A DNA stretch of 40,200 nt from an uncultured Coriobacteriales bacterium (GTDB lineage: Bacteria; Actinomycetota; Coriobacteriia; WRKU01; JAENWW01): assembly GCA_937858655.1 (NCBI GenBank), contig CALLZE010000057.1, forward strand, positions 1 to 40,200, given 5' to 3'. The first letter of the stretch is position 1. The number at the start of each line of letters is the position of its first letter. Below, piece after piece: positions 1 to 7,371 of this stretch. The notes beneath the pieces are model-generated. The model searched no databases, had not been told where the DNA came from, and saw only the letters and a program-made list of their open reading frames with translations. The translations under genes and the position numbers were made by a program.

Positions 1-839
1 TCATGCAGAGCGCGATTCAAATTTTCCGAAATGCCACCGCCCGTAATATGTGCCATTGCCTTAACGGCAATACCCGAAGCGAGCAGTGCCTGAATGCTTT
101 TGACATAAATACGCGTCGGGGTAAGCAGGGCTTCACCGAGCGTCTGCCCACCAAGTTCATCATAAGTGCGGTCAAGATTCGCTTCGTTACCCTCAACAAG
201 AACTTTACGCACAAGCGAGTAGCCATTTGAATGAATACCGCTCGACGCCAGACCAATTATCGCGTCTCCTGCGGCTAGCGCTTTGCCATCAATCGCCTTA
301 GGCTTGTCGACAACACCCACGCAGAAACCAGACAGGTCATAATCTTCGGGGCTCATCGTTCCGGGGTGCTCCGCCATCTCACCGCCAATGAGCGAACAGT
401 TGGCTTGACGGCACCCTTCAGCAATACCGCTCACGACCTCACCCACAAGGTCTGAGTTCAATTTGCCGATGGCAATATAATCAAGAAAAAACAGTGGCTC
501 GGCGCCGGTAACAAGGATGTCGTTGACGCACATGGCCACGAGGTCGATGCCTACGGTATCGTGCTTGCCAAGTTTCTGAGCAAGCGCCAACTTGGTGCCC
601 ACACCATCAGTGCCCGACACAAGAATGGGCTCGGTCATATCTTTGAAACTCATCGCTGAGAACAAGCCACCAAAACCGCCAATGTCACCAATGACCTCGG
701 GACGGTATGTCGAGCGAACCGCATTGCGAATAACCTCAACGGCATGCGCGCCTTCAGCGGTATCAACGCCTGAATCCGCGTAAGTTATCTGCTCATTGTT
801 TGCATTACTCTGCATATCGTGCGCCTTATCTGGTGCCAC
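1..839 (-). CDS. purM: Phosphoribosylformylglycinamidine cyclo-ligase (AIR synthetase), 3' end cut by window
   Basis: Cyclises FGAM to aminoimidazole ribotide with ATP, the fifth step of purine synthesis, in the cytosol. The reverse-strand translation has the PurM hallmarks: a YRPEVIGDIGGFGGLFS stretch near residue 40, then VSGTDGVGTKLALA, VAMCVNDILVTGAEPLFFLDY, LIGGEMAEHPG and SSGIHSNGYSLVRKVL. About 279 of the usual 340-350 residues lie in the window; the C-terminus continues to the left. I place the start at GTG 839, because GAGGAG sits five bases before it; an in-frame ATG at 815 has no such site. The gene begins 23 bases after purF and is the last purine gene visible. Certain in function; only the start is open. 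Confidence 0.95.
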   Translation of the reverse strand, partial: MAPDKAHDMQSNANNEQITYADSGVDTAEGAHAVEVIRNAVRSTYRPEVIGDIGGFGGLFSAMSFKDMTEPILVSGTDGVGTKLALAQKLGKHDTVGIDLVAMCVNDILVTGAEPLFFLDYIAIGKLNSDLVGEVVSGIAEGCRQANCSLIGGEMAEHPGTMSPEDYDLSGFCVGVVDKPKAIDGKALAAGDAIIGLASSGIHSNGYSLVRKVLVEGNEANLDRTYDELGGQTLGEALLTPTRIYVKSIQALLASGIAVKAMAHITGGGISENLNRALH

Positions 840-862
840 CGTAGCTCCTCAATGTAGAAAAC

Positions 863-2257
863 TTATCCTTCATAGGCGAGTTTATTGCCCGCCATGTCGC
901 CCGAAACTTCGACGGGGTAATCACCGTTAAAACATGCCAAGCAGAACTGATCGGCGCTGTGCCCCGTCGATTCAACCATGCCCTCGACAGAGATATACGC
1001 CAGTGAATCCGCTCCGATGTGCTCCCGAATCTCGTCAATTGATTTGTGGGGAGCAATAAGTTGATCGCGCGAATCGATATCGATGCCATAGTAGCAAGGC
1101 CACATAACCGGTGGTGAGGTGATGCGCATGTGTACTTCTTTGGCACCGAAGTCGCGCAGCATCTTAACCAGCTGGCGCATGGTGTTGCCACGCACAATCG
1201 AGTCATCAACGACAACGAGGCGCTTTCCCTCAATTTGATGACGCAGCGGATTAAGTTTCAAGCGAATGCCCAGTTCACGCTGCAGCTGGCTCGGCGCAAT
1301 GAATGTACGACCAACGTAGCGGTTCTTGGCAAGTCCATCGCCATAAGGAATGCCACTCGCGTGAGCAAAGCCGGCGGCTGCGGGAACGCCCGAGTCGGGC
1401 ACGCCCATGACCATATCCGCCTCGATGGGCGCTTCCTGCGCAAGACAGGTGCCCATTTGATAGCGCACCTGATACATTGAGGCACCATCAATCTCTGAGT
1501 CAGGGCGAGCAAAATAAACATATTCAAACATACAAAGTGCTTTATGAGCAGCGGGCACGCCGCCGAGCGTTTCGAGTCCGTTCTCGCTAATTTTTATGAC
1601 TTCACCAGGCTCGACTTCACGCACAAAATGCGCACCCACGATATCAAGTCCGCAGGTCTCACTCGAGACAACAAATCCGTGGCCGTTGGCTAACTCGCCA
1701 ATGCACAGCGGACGTATGCCCTGCGGATCGCGAAAGGCATACAGCGCCGACTCGGTGATGAGGACCACGGCATAGGCGCCGCGGATAATCTTCATCGTTT
1801 CGGCGATGCCCTCACGAATATGCGAGGTACGCTTAGTAAACTCTCCCACAAGCGAAGCAATCGCTTCTGAGTCGGTTGTTGACGAAAGGTGCACCCCCTC
1901 ATTAATGAGGCGCTCACGCAACTGCGCGGTATTCACGAGGTTGCCGTTGTGGCCAAGCGCAATAAGCTGCCTGCCGATTGAAGACATGTGGGGCTGAGCA
2001 TTTTCCCACGCGTTTGAGCTTCCCGTTGTCGAGTAACGGGTGTGGCCAATTGCCACGATACCCGGCAACGACTTGAGGTCAGTCTCTTCAAAAACTTGCG
2101 CGACAAGACCGAGGTTCTTTACCGTTGTGACGGTATTGCCATCGCCAACCGCAATACCCGCGCTCTCTTGGCCACGATGCTGAAGCGCCTGCAAACCAAA
2201 ATAGGTAAGACGCGCAACATCTTCTTCGCGAGACCAAATGCCAAAAACTCCGCACAT
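863..2257 (-). CDS. purF: Amidophosphoribosyltransferase (glutamine PRPP amidotransferase)
   Basis: Catalyses the first committed step of purine synthesis, PRPP plus glutamine to phosphoribosylamine. The 464-residue protein opens with MCGVFGIW, so Cys2 becomes the N-terminal nucleophile of the class II glutaminase domain (about 1-230). The PRPP loop VVVDDSIVRGNT lies at 348-359. Cys242, Cys388, Cys439 and Cys442 sit in the same sequence surroundings as the four 4Fe-4S ligands of the Bacillus enzyme, so a structural cluster is likely. Unlike that enzyme there is no N-terminal propeptide to cleave. The ATG follows the purL stop by one base, with GGAGA inside the purL end as ribosome site. Function is secure; the cluster is inferred from the four cysteines. 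Confidence 0.97.
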   Translation of the reverse strand: MCGVFGIWSREEDVARLTYFGLQALQHRGQESAGIAVGDGNTVTTVKNLGLVAQVFEETDLKSLPGIVAIGHTRYSTTGSSNAWENAQPHMSSIGRQLIALGHNGNLVNTAQLRERLINEGVHLSSTTDSEAIASLVGEFTKRTSHIREGIAETMKIIRGAYAVVLITESALYAFRDPQGIRPLCIGELANGHGFVVSSETCGLDIVGAHFVREVEPGEVIKISENGLETLGGVPAAHKALCMFEYVYFARPDSEIDGASMYQVRYQMGTCLAQEAPIEADMVMGVPDSGVPAAAGFAHASGIPYGDGLAKNRYVGRTFIAPSQLQRELGIRLKLNPLRHQIEGKRLVVVDDSIVRGNTMRQLVKMLRDFGAKEVHMRITSPPVMWPCYYGIDIDSRDQLIAPHKSIDEIREHIGADSLAYISVEGMVESTGHSADQFCLACFNGDYPVEVSGDMAGNKLAYEG

Positions 2258-2258
2258 A

Positions 2259-4511
2259 TTATTCTCCAGCTACCAATTTTTCGAGAGACGAGTTAAAAGG
2301 CTCAGCCATTTCCGCAACGCTGAGATCGATCTTATTTTCAATGATGAGGCGATCGCCGCCGACTTCACCAAGCACGCTATAAGGAACATTGTCGGCGCTC
2401 AAAATATCGAGCAGGCGCTCAACATCCCCGTTGGCTACTGTTACGACGATGCGACTTTGTGTTTCGGAGAAGAGCGATGACGTTGCCTCGAGTTCATCGT
2501 CAAGCGCAACGTTCGCGCCGATGTTGCCAGCAATGCAGCTCTCGGCCAAGGCGATACCGATTCCGCCTTCAGAACAATCGTGGGCGCTCTTAACGATGCC
2601 CTCTCGAATGCCAGCACGAACGGCATCTTGCACCGCAATTTCGAGCTCGAGGTCAAGCGCGGGAATTTCTCCTGCCGCGATGCCATGCTGCACGCTCAAA
2701 TATTCAGAGCCGCCCAATTCATCGTCAGTTTCTCCGACAAGGATGATGGTGTCGCCCGCATCTTTAAAGTGCATAGTGCAGCGCTGCTCCACATCATCGA
2801 GAAGCCCAACAAGTCCCACAACGGGAGTTGGATAAATGGGCTCGCCAAAGCTTTCGTTATAAAACGATACATTGCCCGAAATAACGGGGAGCCCAAAGAC
2901 CTTACAGGCCTCGGCTAAATTCTTGACCGACTCATAAAAAGTCCAGTACACCTCAGGCTTTTCGGGGGAACCGAAATTGAGGCAGTCAGTAATCGCCGCT
3001 GGCTCACCGCCGGCGCAGGTTACGTTGCGAGCCGCCTCAGCAAGCGCGATTTGCGCGCCGCGTCCTGGGTTGAGGTACACATAGCGGCCATTGCAGTCAC
3101 TTGATACCGCGATAGCGTGATTAGTCATCTCGCCGCGGCCGGTGTTGCCTATGCGGATGACCGCGGCATCGCTGCCGGGCAAAACAGCCGTGTTGCACAT
3201 AACTTGATGGTCGTATTGCTCCCAAATCCAGCGACGTGAGCAAATATTGGGGCTCGCGAGCAAATTCACGAGCGTTTTACCGAGTTCTTGAACCGTATCG
3301 GGCTTCTTCACGAGCGCAACATCGAAGGCTGCTTTCTCATCAATGTAGGCGGGACGGCTCATCGCAGGGTCATAGATGGGCGCGTCATCGGCGAGACACA
3401 GCGCGGGAATCTCCGCGTGTACTTCGTCGCCTGCGCGTACCACGAAGTTGCCCGTGTCGGTTACTTCGCCAATGACGGTGGCTAGAAGCCCCCAGCGCTC
3501 GCAGATTTCGAGCACTTCGTCCAAATTTTCAGGCACAACGACTGAGAGCATGCGCTCCTGTGACTCGCTGACCATAATCTCAAAAGGCTTCATTTCAAGT
3601 TCGCGCTGTGGAATGGTGGTGACATCAATATCAAGACCGACCCCACCGCGGCTCGCCATTTCTGAGGCGCTTGAGGTAAGACCAGCAGCGCCGAGGTCAC
3701 CAAGACCAACGAGCAAATTCTTGTGGAGCAGTTCAAGACATGCCTCGATGAGGAGTTTCTCCTCAAAGGGGTCACCCACCTGAACTGCGGGACGTTTGCT
3801 TTCAGCGCCCTCATCGAACTCTTGGCTCGCAAGAACACTTGCGCCACCAATGCCATCACGGCCGGTCGTTGAGCCAATAAGCACCAGCTTATTGCCCACG
3901 CCGCTTGCCGTCGCTAGCGTCAGATTTTCTTCACGCATTAGGCCAATAGCCATAGCATTAATCAGGCAGTTGCCTTCGTAAGCATCGTCAAAATACACTT
4001 CGCCACCGACGGTTGGTACACCGAGGCAGTTGCCATACCCACCGATTCCCGCAACCGCGCCTTCAAACAGATAGCGCTGGCGAGGATGCTCGAGAGAGCC
4101 AAAACGCAGCGAGTCGAGACATGCGATAGGTCGCGCGCCCATGGTAAAAATATCGCGGATAATACCGCCAACGCCTGTTGCTGCTCCCTGATAGGGTTCA
4201 ATGGCGCTGGGGTGATTATGAGACTCCATCTTAAAAGCAACGGCCCAGCCATCGCCTACGCTAATGACGCCCGCGTTTTCACCGGGCCCCTGCAACACGT
4301 GCTCGCCTTCGCTTGGGAAGAGGCGCAAATATTTGCGAGAATGCTTATAGCTGCAGTGCTCCGACCACATGAGCGAGAACATATAGAGCTCGGTCACTGT
4401 TGGAGTGCGATGCAAAATCTCAAGAATGTGCTCATACTCATCGAGTTTCAGGCCCAGCTCTTGAGCAAGCTCGGGCGCTACGTCGGCTGAGAGGTCATTA
4501 ATGATGCTCAT
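2259..4511 (-). CDS. purL: Phosphoribosylformylglycinamidine synthase subunit PurL (small type)
   Basis: Synthetase subunit of FGAM synthase, working with PurQ (glutaminase) and PurS (bridging). At 750 residues it is the small PurL of the three-protein complex. SEHCSYK near residue 50 holds the likely catalytic His52, followed by the ATP-binding stretch with MESHNHPS and GAATGVGGIIRDIFTMGA. The reading frame is open for 19 codons further upstream, but the family starts near MSIINDLSADVAPELA, which is ATG 4511, preceded by GAGGAG ten bases away. The start overlaps the 3' end of the membrane-protein gene by 14 bases, indicating coupling. All three FGAM synthase subunits are present in this operon. 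Confidence 0.96.
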   Translation of the reverse strand: MSIINDLSADVAPELAQELGLKLDEYEHILEILHRTPTVTELYMFSLMWSEHCSYKHSRKYLRLFPSEGEHVLQGPGENAGVISVGDGWAVAFKMESHNHPSAIEPYQGAATGVGGIIRDIFTMGARPIACLDSLRFGSLEHPRQRYLFEGAVAGIGGYGNCLGVPTVGGEVYFDDAYEGNCLINAMAIGLMREENLTLATASGVGNKLVLIGSTTGRDGIGGASVLASQEFDEGAESKRPAVQVGDPFEEKLLIEACLELLHKNLLVGLGDLGAAGLTSSASEMASRGGVGLDIDVTTIPQRELEMKPFEIMVSESQERMLSVVVPENLDEVLEICERWGLLATVIGEVTDTGNFVVRAGDEVHAEIPALCLADDAPIYDPAMSRPAYIDEKAAFDVALVKKPDTVQELGKTLVNLLASPNICSRRWIWEQYDHQVMCNTAVLPGSDAAVIRIGNTGRGEMTNHAIAVSSDCNGRYVYLNPGRGAQIALAEAARNVTCAGGEPAAITDCLNFGSPEKPEVYWTFYESVKNLAEACKVFGLPVISGNVSFYNESFGEPIYPTPVVGLVGLLDDVEQRCTMHFKDAGDTIILVGETDDELGGSEYLSVQHGIAAGEIPALDLELEIAVQDAVRAGIREGIVKSAHDCSEGGIGIALAESCIAGNIGANVALDDELEATSSLFSETQSRIVVTVANGDVERLLDILSADNVPYSVLGEVGGDRLIIENKIDLSVAEMAEPFNSSLEKLVAGE

Positions 4512-4902
4512 CGTGTGAAATCTCCTCGGAGGACTGAAGGGGCGTTTCTGTTGGTGCGGCAACGTCATCAGACGTTACATATTTCGGGAATATAACCCGC
4601 AAAAGATAGGCAACCTCAAATGCCACCATCACGGGTATGGCGAAAATTGCGACAGCCTTAAACTGATGGGGCGTCGAAGAAAATTGTGAGAGAGCGAATA
4701 CGAGCAGGTAAAGGCCCGCAAAAATCTGATAGAACCACAAAGGCTCACGCTTAATGCCGGCCGCTTTGAGCGAGGCGCGCGCGTGAGAACGCTTCGGACG
4801 CATGGCATCAATAATGACCGCGAGTGCACCAACAGCCACCAGAACGTAAATACCAATTATGATGTAGTAACCTGCGCTTAATTTTAAGTCTCCGTGAGGC
4901 AC
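4498..4902 (-). CDS. Unknown three-helix membrane protein inside the purine operon
   Basis: I do not recognise this 134-residue protein. Hydrophobic segments lie at about 10-31, 56-75 and 80-103; the loop after the first is basic (MRPKRSHARASLKAAGIKRE) and the tail is acidic and His-rich (ending SHDEHH). It starts with GTG 4902, with AGGAG eight bases before it at the end of purQ, two codons after the purQ stop, and its own stop overlaps the purL start. It is therefore translated as part of the purine operon. No catalytic motif is visible. A role in purine uptake or membrane placement of the FGAM synthase complex would be a guess; position alone does not prove it. Confidence 0.8.
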   Translation of the reverse strand: MPHGDLKLSAGYYIIIGIYVLVAVGALAVIIDAMRPKRSHARASLKAAGIKREPLWFYQIFAGLYLLVFALSQFSSTPHQFKAVAIFAIPVMVAFEVAYLLRVIFPKYVTSDDVAAPTETPLQSSEEISHDEHH

Positions 4903-4905
4903 GCG

Positions 4906-5574
4906 TTACGCTCCTATCTCTTGCATCATTGCCGCGATGGCCGTAAAGAATGATTGACCATCGGTATTACCACTAAGTGGGTCAACAACGCGCTCAGGAT
5001 GAGGCATGAGTCCAAACACATTGCGTTTCTCATTACAAATGCCCGCGATATTATCGAGAGCCCCGTTAGGAGCCTCGCCGGCGTAGCGCAAAATGACCTG
5101 GTCATTGGCACGCAAACGCTCAAGCACGTCGGCATCACATACGAAGTTGCCCTCGTTATGGTTAATAGGAAGCGAAATCTGAGTTCCCTTAGGAAGGTCG
5201 AGCCAGTCGCACGAGGCTTCAACGGTTAACGGCACGTCGCGACAGATAAACTTCAAGCCACGATTACGTAAAAGCGCGCCTTCCAACAGGTGCGCCTCAG
5301 TCAAAATCTGAAAACCATTGCAAATGCCCAACACCGGACGCCCGCCGTCGGCAAAGCGCTGCACTTCGCCCATAATCGGGCTGAAGCGCGCGACCGCTCC
5401 ACAGCGCAGATAGTCACCGTAGCTAAAACCTCCCGGCAAAACTACGGCGTCAACACCTTGGAGGTCGGTGTCTTGATGCCAGATGTAAGTATAATCGTGG
5501 CCAAGATAGGTCACAGCGTGAGCGACGTCTTGCTCGCAGTTTGACGCGGGAAATCGAACAATTCCAAAGCGCAT
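4906..5574 (-). CDS. purQ: Phosphoribosylformylglycinamidine synthase subunit PurQ (glutaminase)
   Basis: Class I glutaminase that supplies ammonia to PurL. The 222-residue protein starts MRFGIVRFPASNCEQD, has the oxyanion region LPGGFSYGDYLRCGA at 46-60, the nucleophile Cys85 in LGICNGFQIL, and the catalytic histidine and glutamate in LMPHPERV near the C-terminus. The frame is open a further 41 codons upstream through purS, but the ATG at 5574 has GAGGAGG seven bases upstream and matches the family start. It lies one base after the purS stop. Length is normal for PurQ. Confidence 0.97.
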   Translation of the reverse strand: MRFGIVRFPASNCEQDVAHAVTYLGHDYTYIWHQDTDLQGVDAVVLPGGFSYGDYLRCGAVARFSPIMGEVQRFADGGRPVLGICNGFQILTEAHLLEGALLRNRGLKFICRDVPLTVEASCDWLDLPKGTQISLPINHNEGNFVCDADVLERLRANDQVILRYAGEAPNGALDNIAGICNEKRNVFGLMPHPERVVDPLSGNTDGQSFFTAIAAMMQEIGA

Positions 5575-5575
5575 G

Positions 5576-5812
5576 CTATGCCTCCTCAACTGGCACGATG
5601 CGATAATCCTCAATGACAGGGTTTGCGAGGAGTTTCTCGCACATTTCGGTGACCTCAGCAAGCTCGGCGTCGGCCTCAAGTTGAATGAACTTACCAATTT
5701 GTACGCTCTTTACGCTGTCGTAGCCCATCTGTCCGAGCGCGCGTGATGCGGTTGCGCCTGCTGGGTCGAAAATACCCTCGCGATAGGTTACATAGATGTC
5801 ATAGCGTGCCAC
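5576..5812 (-). CDS. purS: Phosphoribosylformylglycinamidine synthase subunit PurS
   Basis: Small protein (78 residues) that forms a dimer and bridges PurL to PurQ in FGAM synthase. The pattern YDIYVTYREGIFDPAGATASRALGQMGY followed by VKSVQIGKFIQLEAD is typical of the family. Translation begins at GTG 5812, with a strong TAGGAGG site six bases upstream, and the stop is one base from purQ. PurS is a diagnostic marker of the small-PurL version of the pathway, in line with the 750-residue PurL here. Confidence 0.95.
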   Translation of the reverse strand: MARYDIYVTYREGIFDPAGATASRALGQMGYDSVKSVQIGKFIQLEADAELAEVTEMCEKLLANPVIEDYRIVPVEEA

Positions 5813-5822
5813 GTGGTTCCTC

Positions 5823-6374
5823 CTACTTGTCGTCTGATGATTTTTCAGCCGTTTTTTCTTTGGCTTTTTTGGCGTCTTCTTTTTCTGCGTCAGATTTTTT
5901 CATTTCTTTTGTTGCCTTCTGCGCACGCTTCTTTTTGTCCTTATTCTGCAACTCTTCGTATTGTTCAATTGAGATACCCATCTGGTGAGCTTTTACCATA
6001 GGGCGCACCTTTTTGAGGTCAACCCACCAGGCGAAAGCTACGAGACCAAGAGCAATCCACGAAAGTGCAAGGCTAAGCATTTTGCCCGTGGTGCCAACGC
6101 TCGGAGCAACTTTTTTAGTAGTGAGAACAAGCGAACCCAAAAGCATAACAACAGCAATGCCAAGAACCTTCCACCACAAGCCTCGCAAACGCTTGAACTC
6201 GGGCGTATCAGGCATCGACTGCGAATACTGCTCTTTTACACTTGCCTTTTGTTTAGGCTTGGCAGGCGTCGCGTTTTTGCGAGCAGGCTTTGCTGAAGCT
6301 GCTGACTTACGCGTTTGGCCTTTCGGCTCCTGACCTTTTTTGTAACGGCTGTTTAAGGGACTTCTTCTACTCAT
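5823..6374 (-). CDS. Unknown membrane protein with basic head and charged tail, between purC and purS
   Basis: I do not recognise a named function for this 183-residue protein. Residues 1-50 are lysine- and proline-rich with repeated KPK/KPAR-like motifs; two hydrophobic segments follow at about 68-87 and 101-120; the last 60 residues are almost all Lys, Glu, Asp and Ala and look helical or coiled-coil. ATG 6374 lies four bases after the purC stop with AGGAG before it, and its stop is ten bases before the purS start, so it is co-translated with the purine genes. The low-complexity ends suggest a scaffold or surface-charge role rather than catalysis, but nothing here proves one. Confidence 0.8.
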   Translation of the reverse strand: MSRRSPLNSRYKKGQEPKGQTRKSAASAKPARKNATPAKPKQKASVKEQYSQSMPDTPEFKRLRGLWWKVLGIAVVMLLGSLVLTTKKVAPSVGTTGKMLSLALSWIALGLVAFAWWVDLKKVRPMVKAHQMGISIEQYEELQNKDKKKRAQKATKEMKKSDAEKEDAKKAKEKTAEKSSDDK

Positions 6375-6378
6375 GTTT

Positions 6379-7254
6379 TTATGCTCCTAAAGGAACAAAC
6401 GTTGTTCCCGTGATAATTTCATACGCTTGAATGTACTTTTGACTGGTCGTCTCGATAACGTCAGCAGGAAGTGATGGTGGCTCAGTCGTCTTATCCCAAT
6501 CGGTTGACTCAAGCCAGTCACGCACAAACTGTTTATCGAAGGATGGTTGGTTCTTACCCGGTTCGTATTGGTCAGCTGGCCAGAAACGAGATGAATCGGG
6601 AGTAAGCACTTCATCAACAAGAGTAAGTTCACCATTAATGAGGCCGAACTCGAACTTCGTGTCGGCTATGATGATGCCGCGTGATGCTGCATGGTCGCGG
6701 CCGCGCGTATACACCTTCAGCGATGCGTCGCGGAGTTTGCCGGCCATATCGGCGCCCAACAACTCTTCCATGCGCTCGAAACTGATGTTTTCGTCATGGT
6801 CGCCGATTTCTGCCTTCGTTGAAGGCGTGAAGAGTGGCTCATCAAACTTCGACGAGTTCACTAGACCATCTGGCAGTGCGATGCCGCACAGCGTGCCCGA
6901 CTTGTTGTACTCTTTAAGCCCACTACCTGCGAGATACCCACGCACAATACACTCTGTTGGAAATACGTCCGCTTTCTTGACCAACATAAAACGGCCGCGC
7001 AGATAATCCGCGTGCGCCGCAAAGGGCTCAGGCAAATCAGCGACATCGGCCGAGAGGAAGTGCGTAGGGATAACATCTTTCAAAAAATCAAACCAGAACA
7101 GCGAAAGGCGCGTAAGGATTTCTCCCTTATAAGGGATGGGGTCTTTTAAGACGAAATCAAAAGCGCTGATTCGGTCGGAAGCCACAAGTAGCAACTTGTC
7201 TCCGAGGTCGTAGATATCGCGAACTTTTCCTTGTGCATCCGGAGTGAAATTCAT
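6379..7254 (-). CDS. purC: Phosphoribosylaminoimidazole-succinocarboxamide synthase (SAICAR synthetase)
   Basis: Joins CAIR and aspartate using ATP, the seventh enzymatic step of the route. The 291-residue protein has GKVRDIYDLGDKLLLVASDRISAFD at the N-terminus (ATP-binding P-loop-like segment), ECIVRGYLAGSGLKEY, the signature LFTPSTKAEIGDHDENIS near 140, and LVDEVLTPDSSRFWP near 215. It is the first gene of the purine operon; the next gene starts four bases after its stop. The ATG at 7254 has only a modest AAGGTGA site 12 bases upstream. The 117-base gap in front holds paired inverted repeats (see separate entries), which makes this the likely control point for the whole operon. Confidence 0.97.
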   Translation of the reverse strand: MNFTPDAQGKVRDIYDLGDKLLLVASDRISAFDFVLKDPIPYKGEILTRLSLFWFDFLKDVIPTHFLSADVADLPEPFAAHADYLRGRFMLVKKADVFPTECIVRGYLAGSGLKEYNKSGTLCGIALPDGLVNSSKFDEPLFTPSTKAEIGDHDENISFERMEELLGADMAGKLRDASLKVYTRGRDHAASRGIIIADTKFEFGLINGELTLVDEVLTPDSSRFWPADQYEPGKNQPSFDKQFVRDWLESTDWDKTTEPPSLPADVIETTSQKYIQAYEIITGTTFVPLGA

Positions 7255-7297
7255 AAGAGATTCAAATCACCTTTCGCAAGCTATCAAAATTTGAAAA

Positions 7298-7313
7298 TAG
7301 GCAGAAGTGCCTA
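7298..7313 (-). promoter_or_regulatory. Short hairpin in the purC leader repeating the core of the upstream terminator
   Basis: TAGGCA at 7298-7303, GAAG, TGCCTA at 7308-7313 form a perfect 6-base inverted repeat 45 bases before the purC start. On the purC strand it is followed by TTTTCA. Its arms match the stem of the hairpin at 7331-7356, so the two could pair with each other. It may be an attenuator, a second terminator or a repressor half-site; the sequence alone does not decide. Confidence 0.45.
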
Positions 7314-7323
7314 CGTTTATTGT

Positions 7324-7356
7324 AAATGAAAAATAGGCACCTATTCGTGCCTATTT
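7324..7356 (-). terminator. Probable intrinsic terminator after the histidine kinase gene
   Basis: A perfect 10-base stem, AAATAGGCAC at 7331-7340 and GTGCCTATTT at 7347-7356, with a six-base loop. On the minus strand the right-hand arm runs into ATTTTTCATTT, so it fits a terminator 15 bases after the kinase stop. The stem is only moderately G+C-rich, so termination may be partial and may also serve the purC leader. Confidence 0.6.
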
Positions 7357-7371
7357 CATCGTGTCTACATT

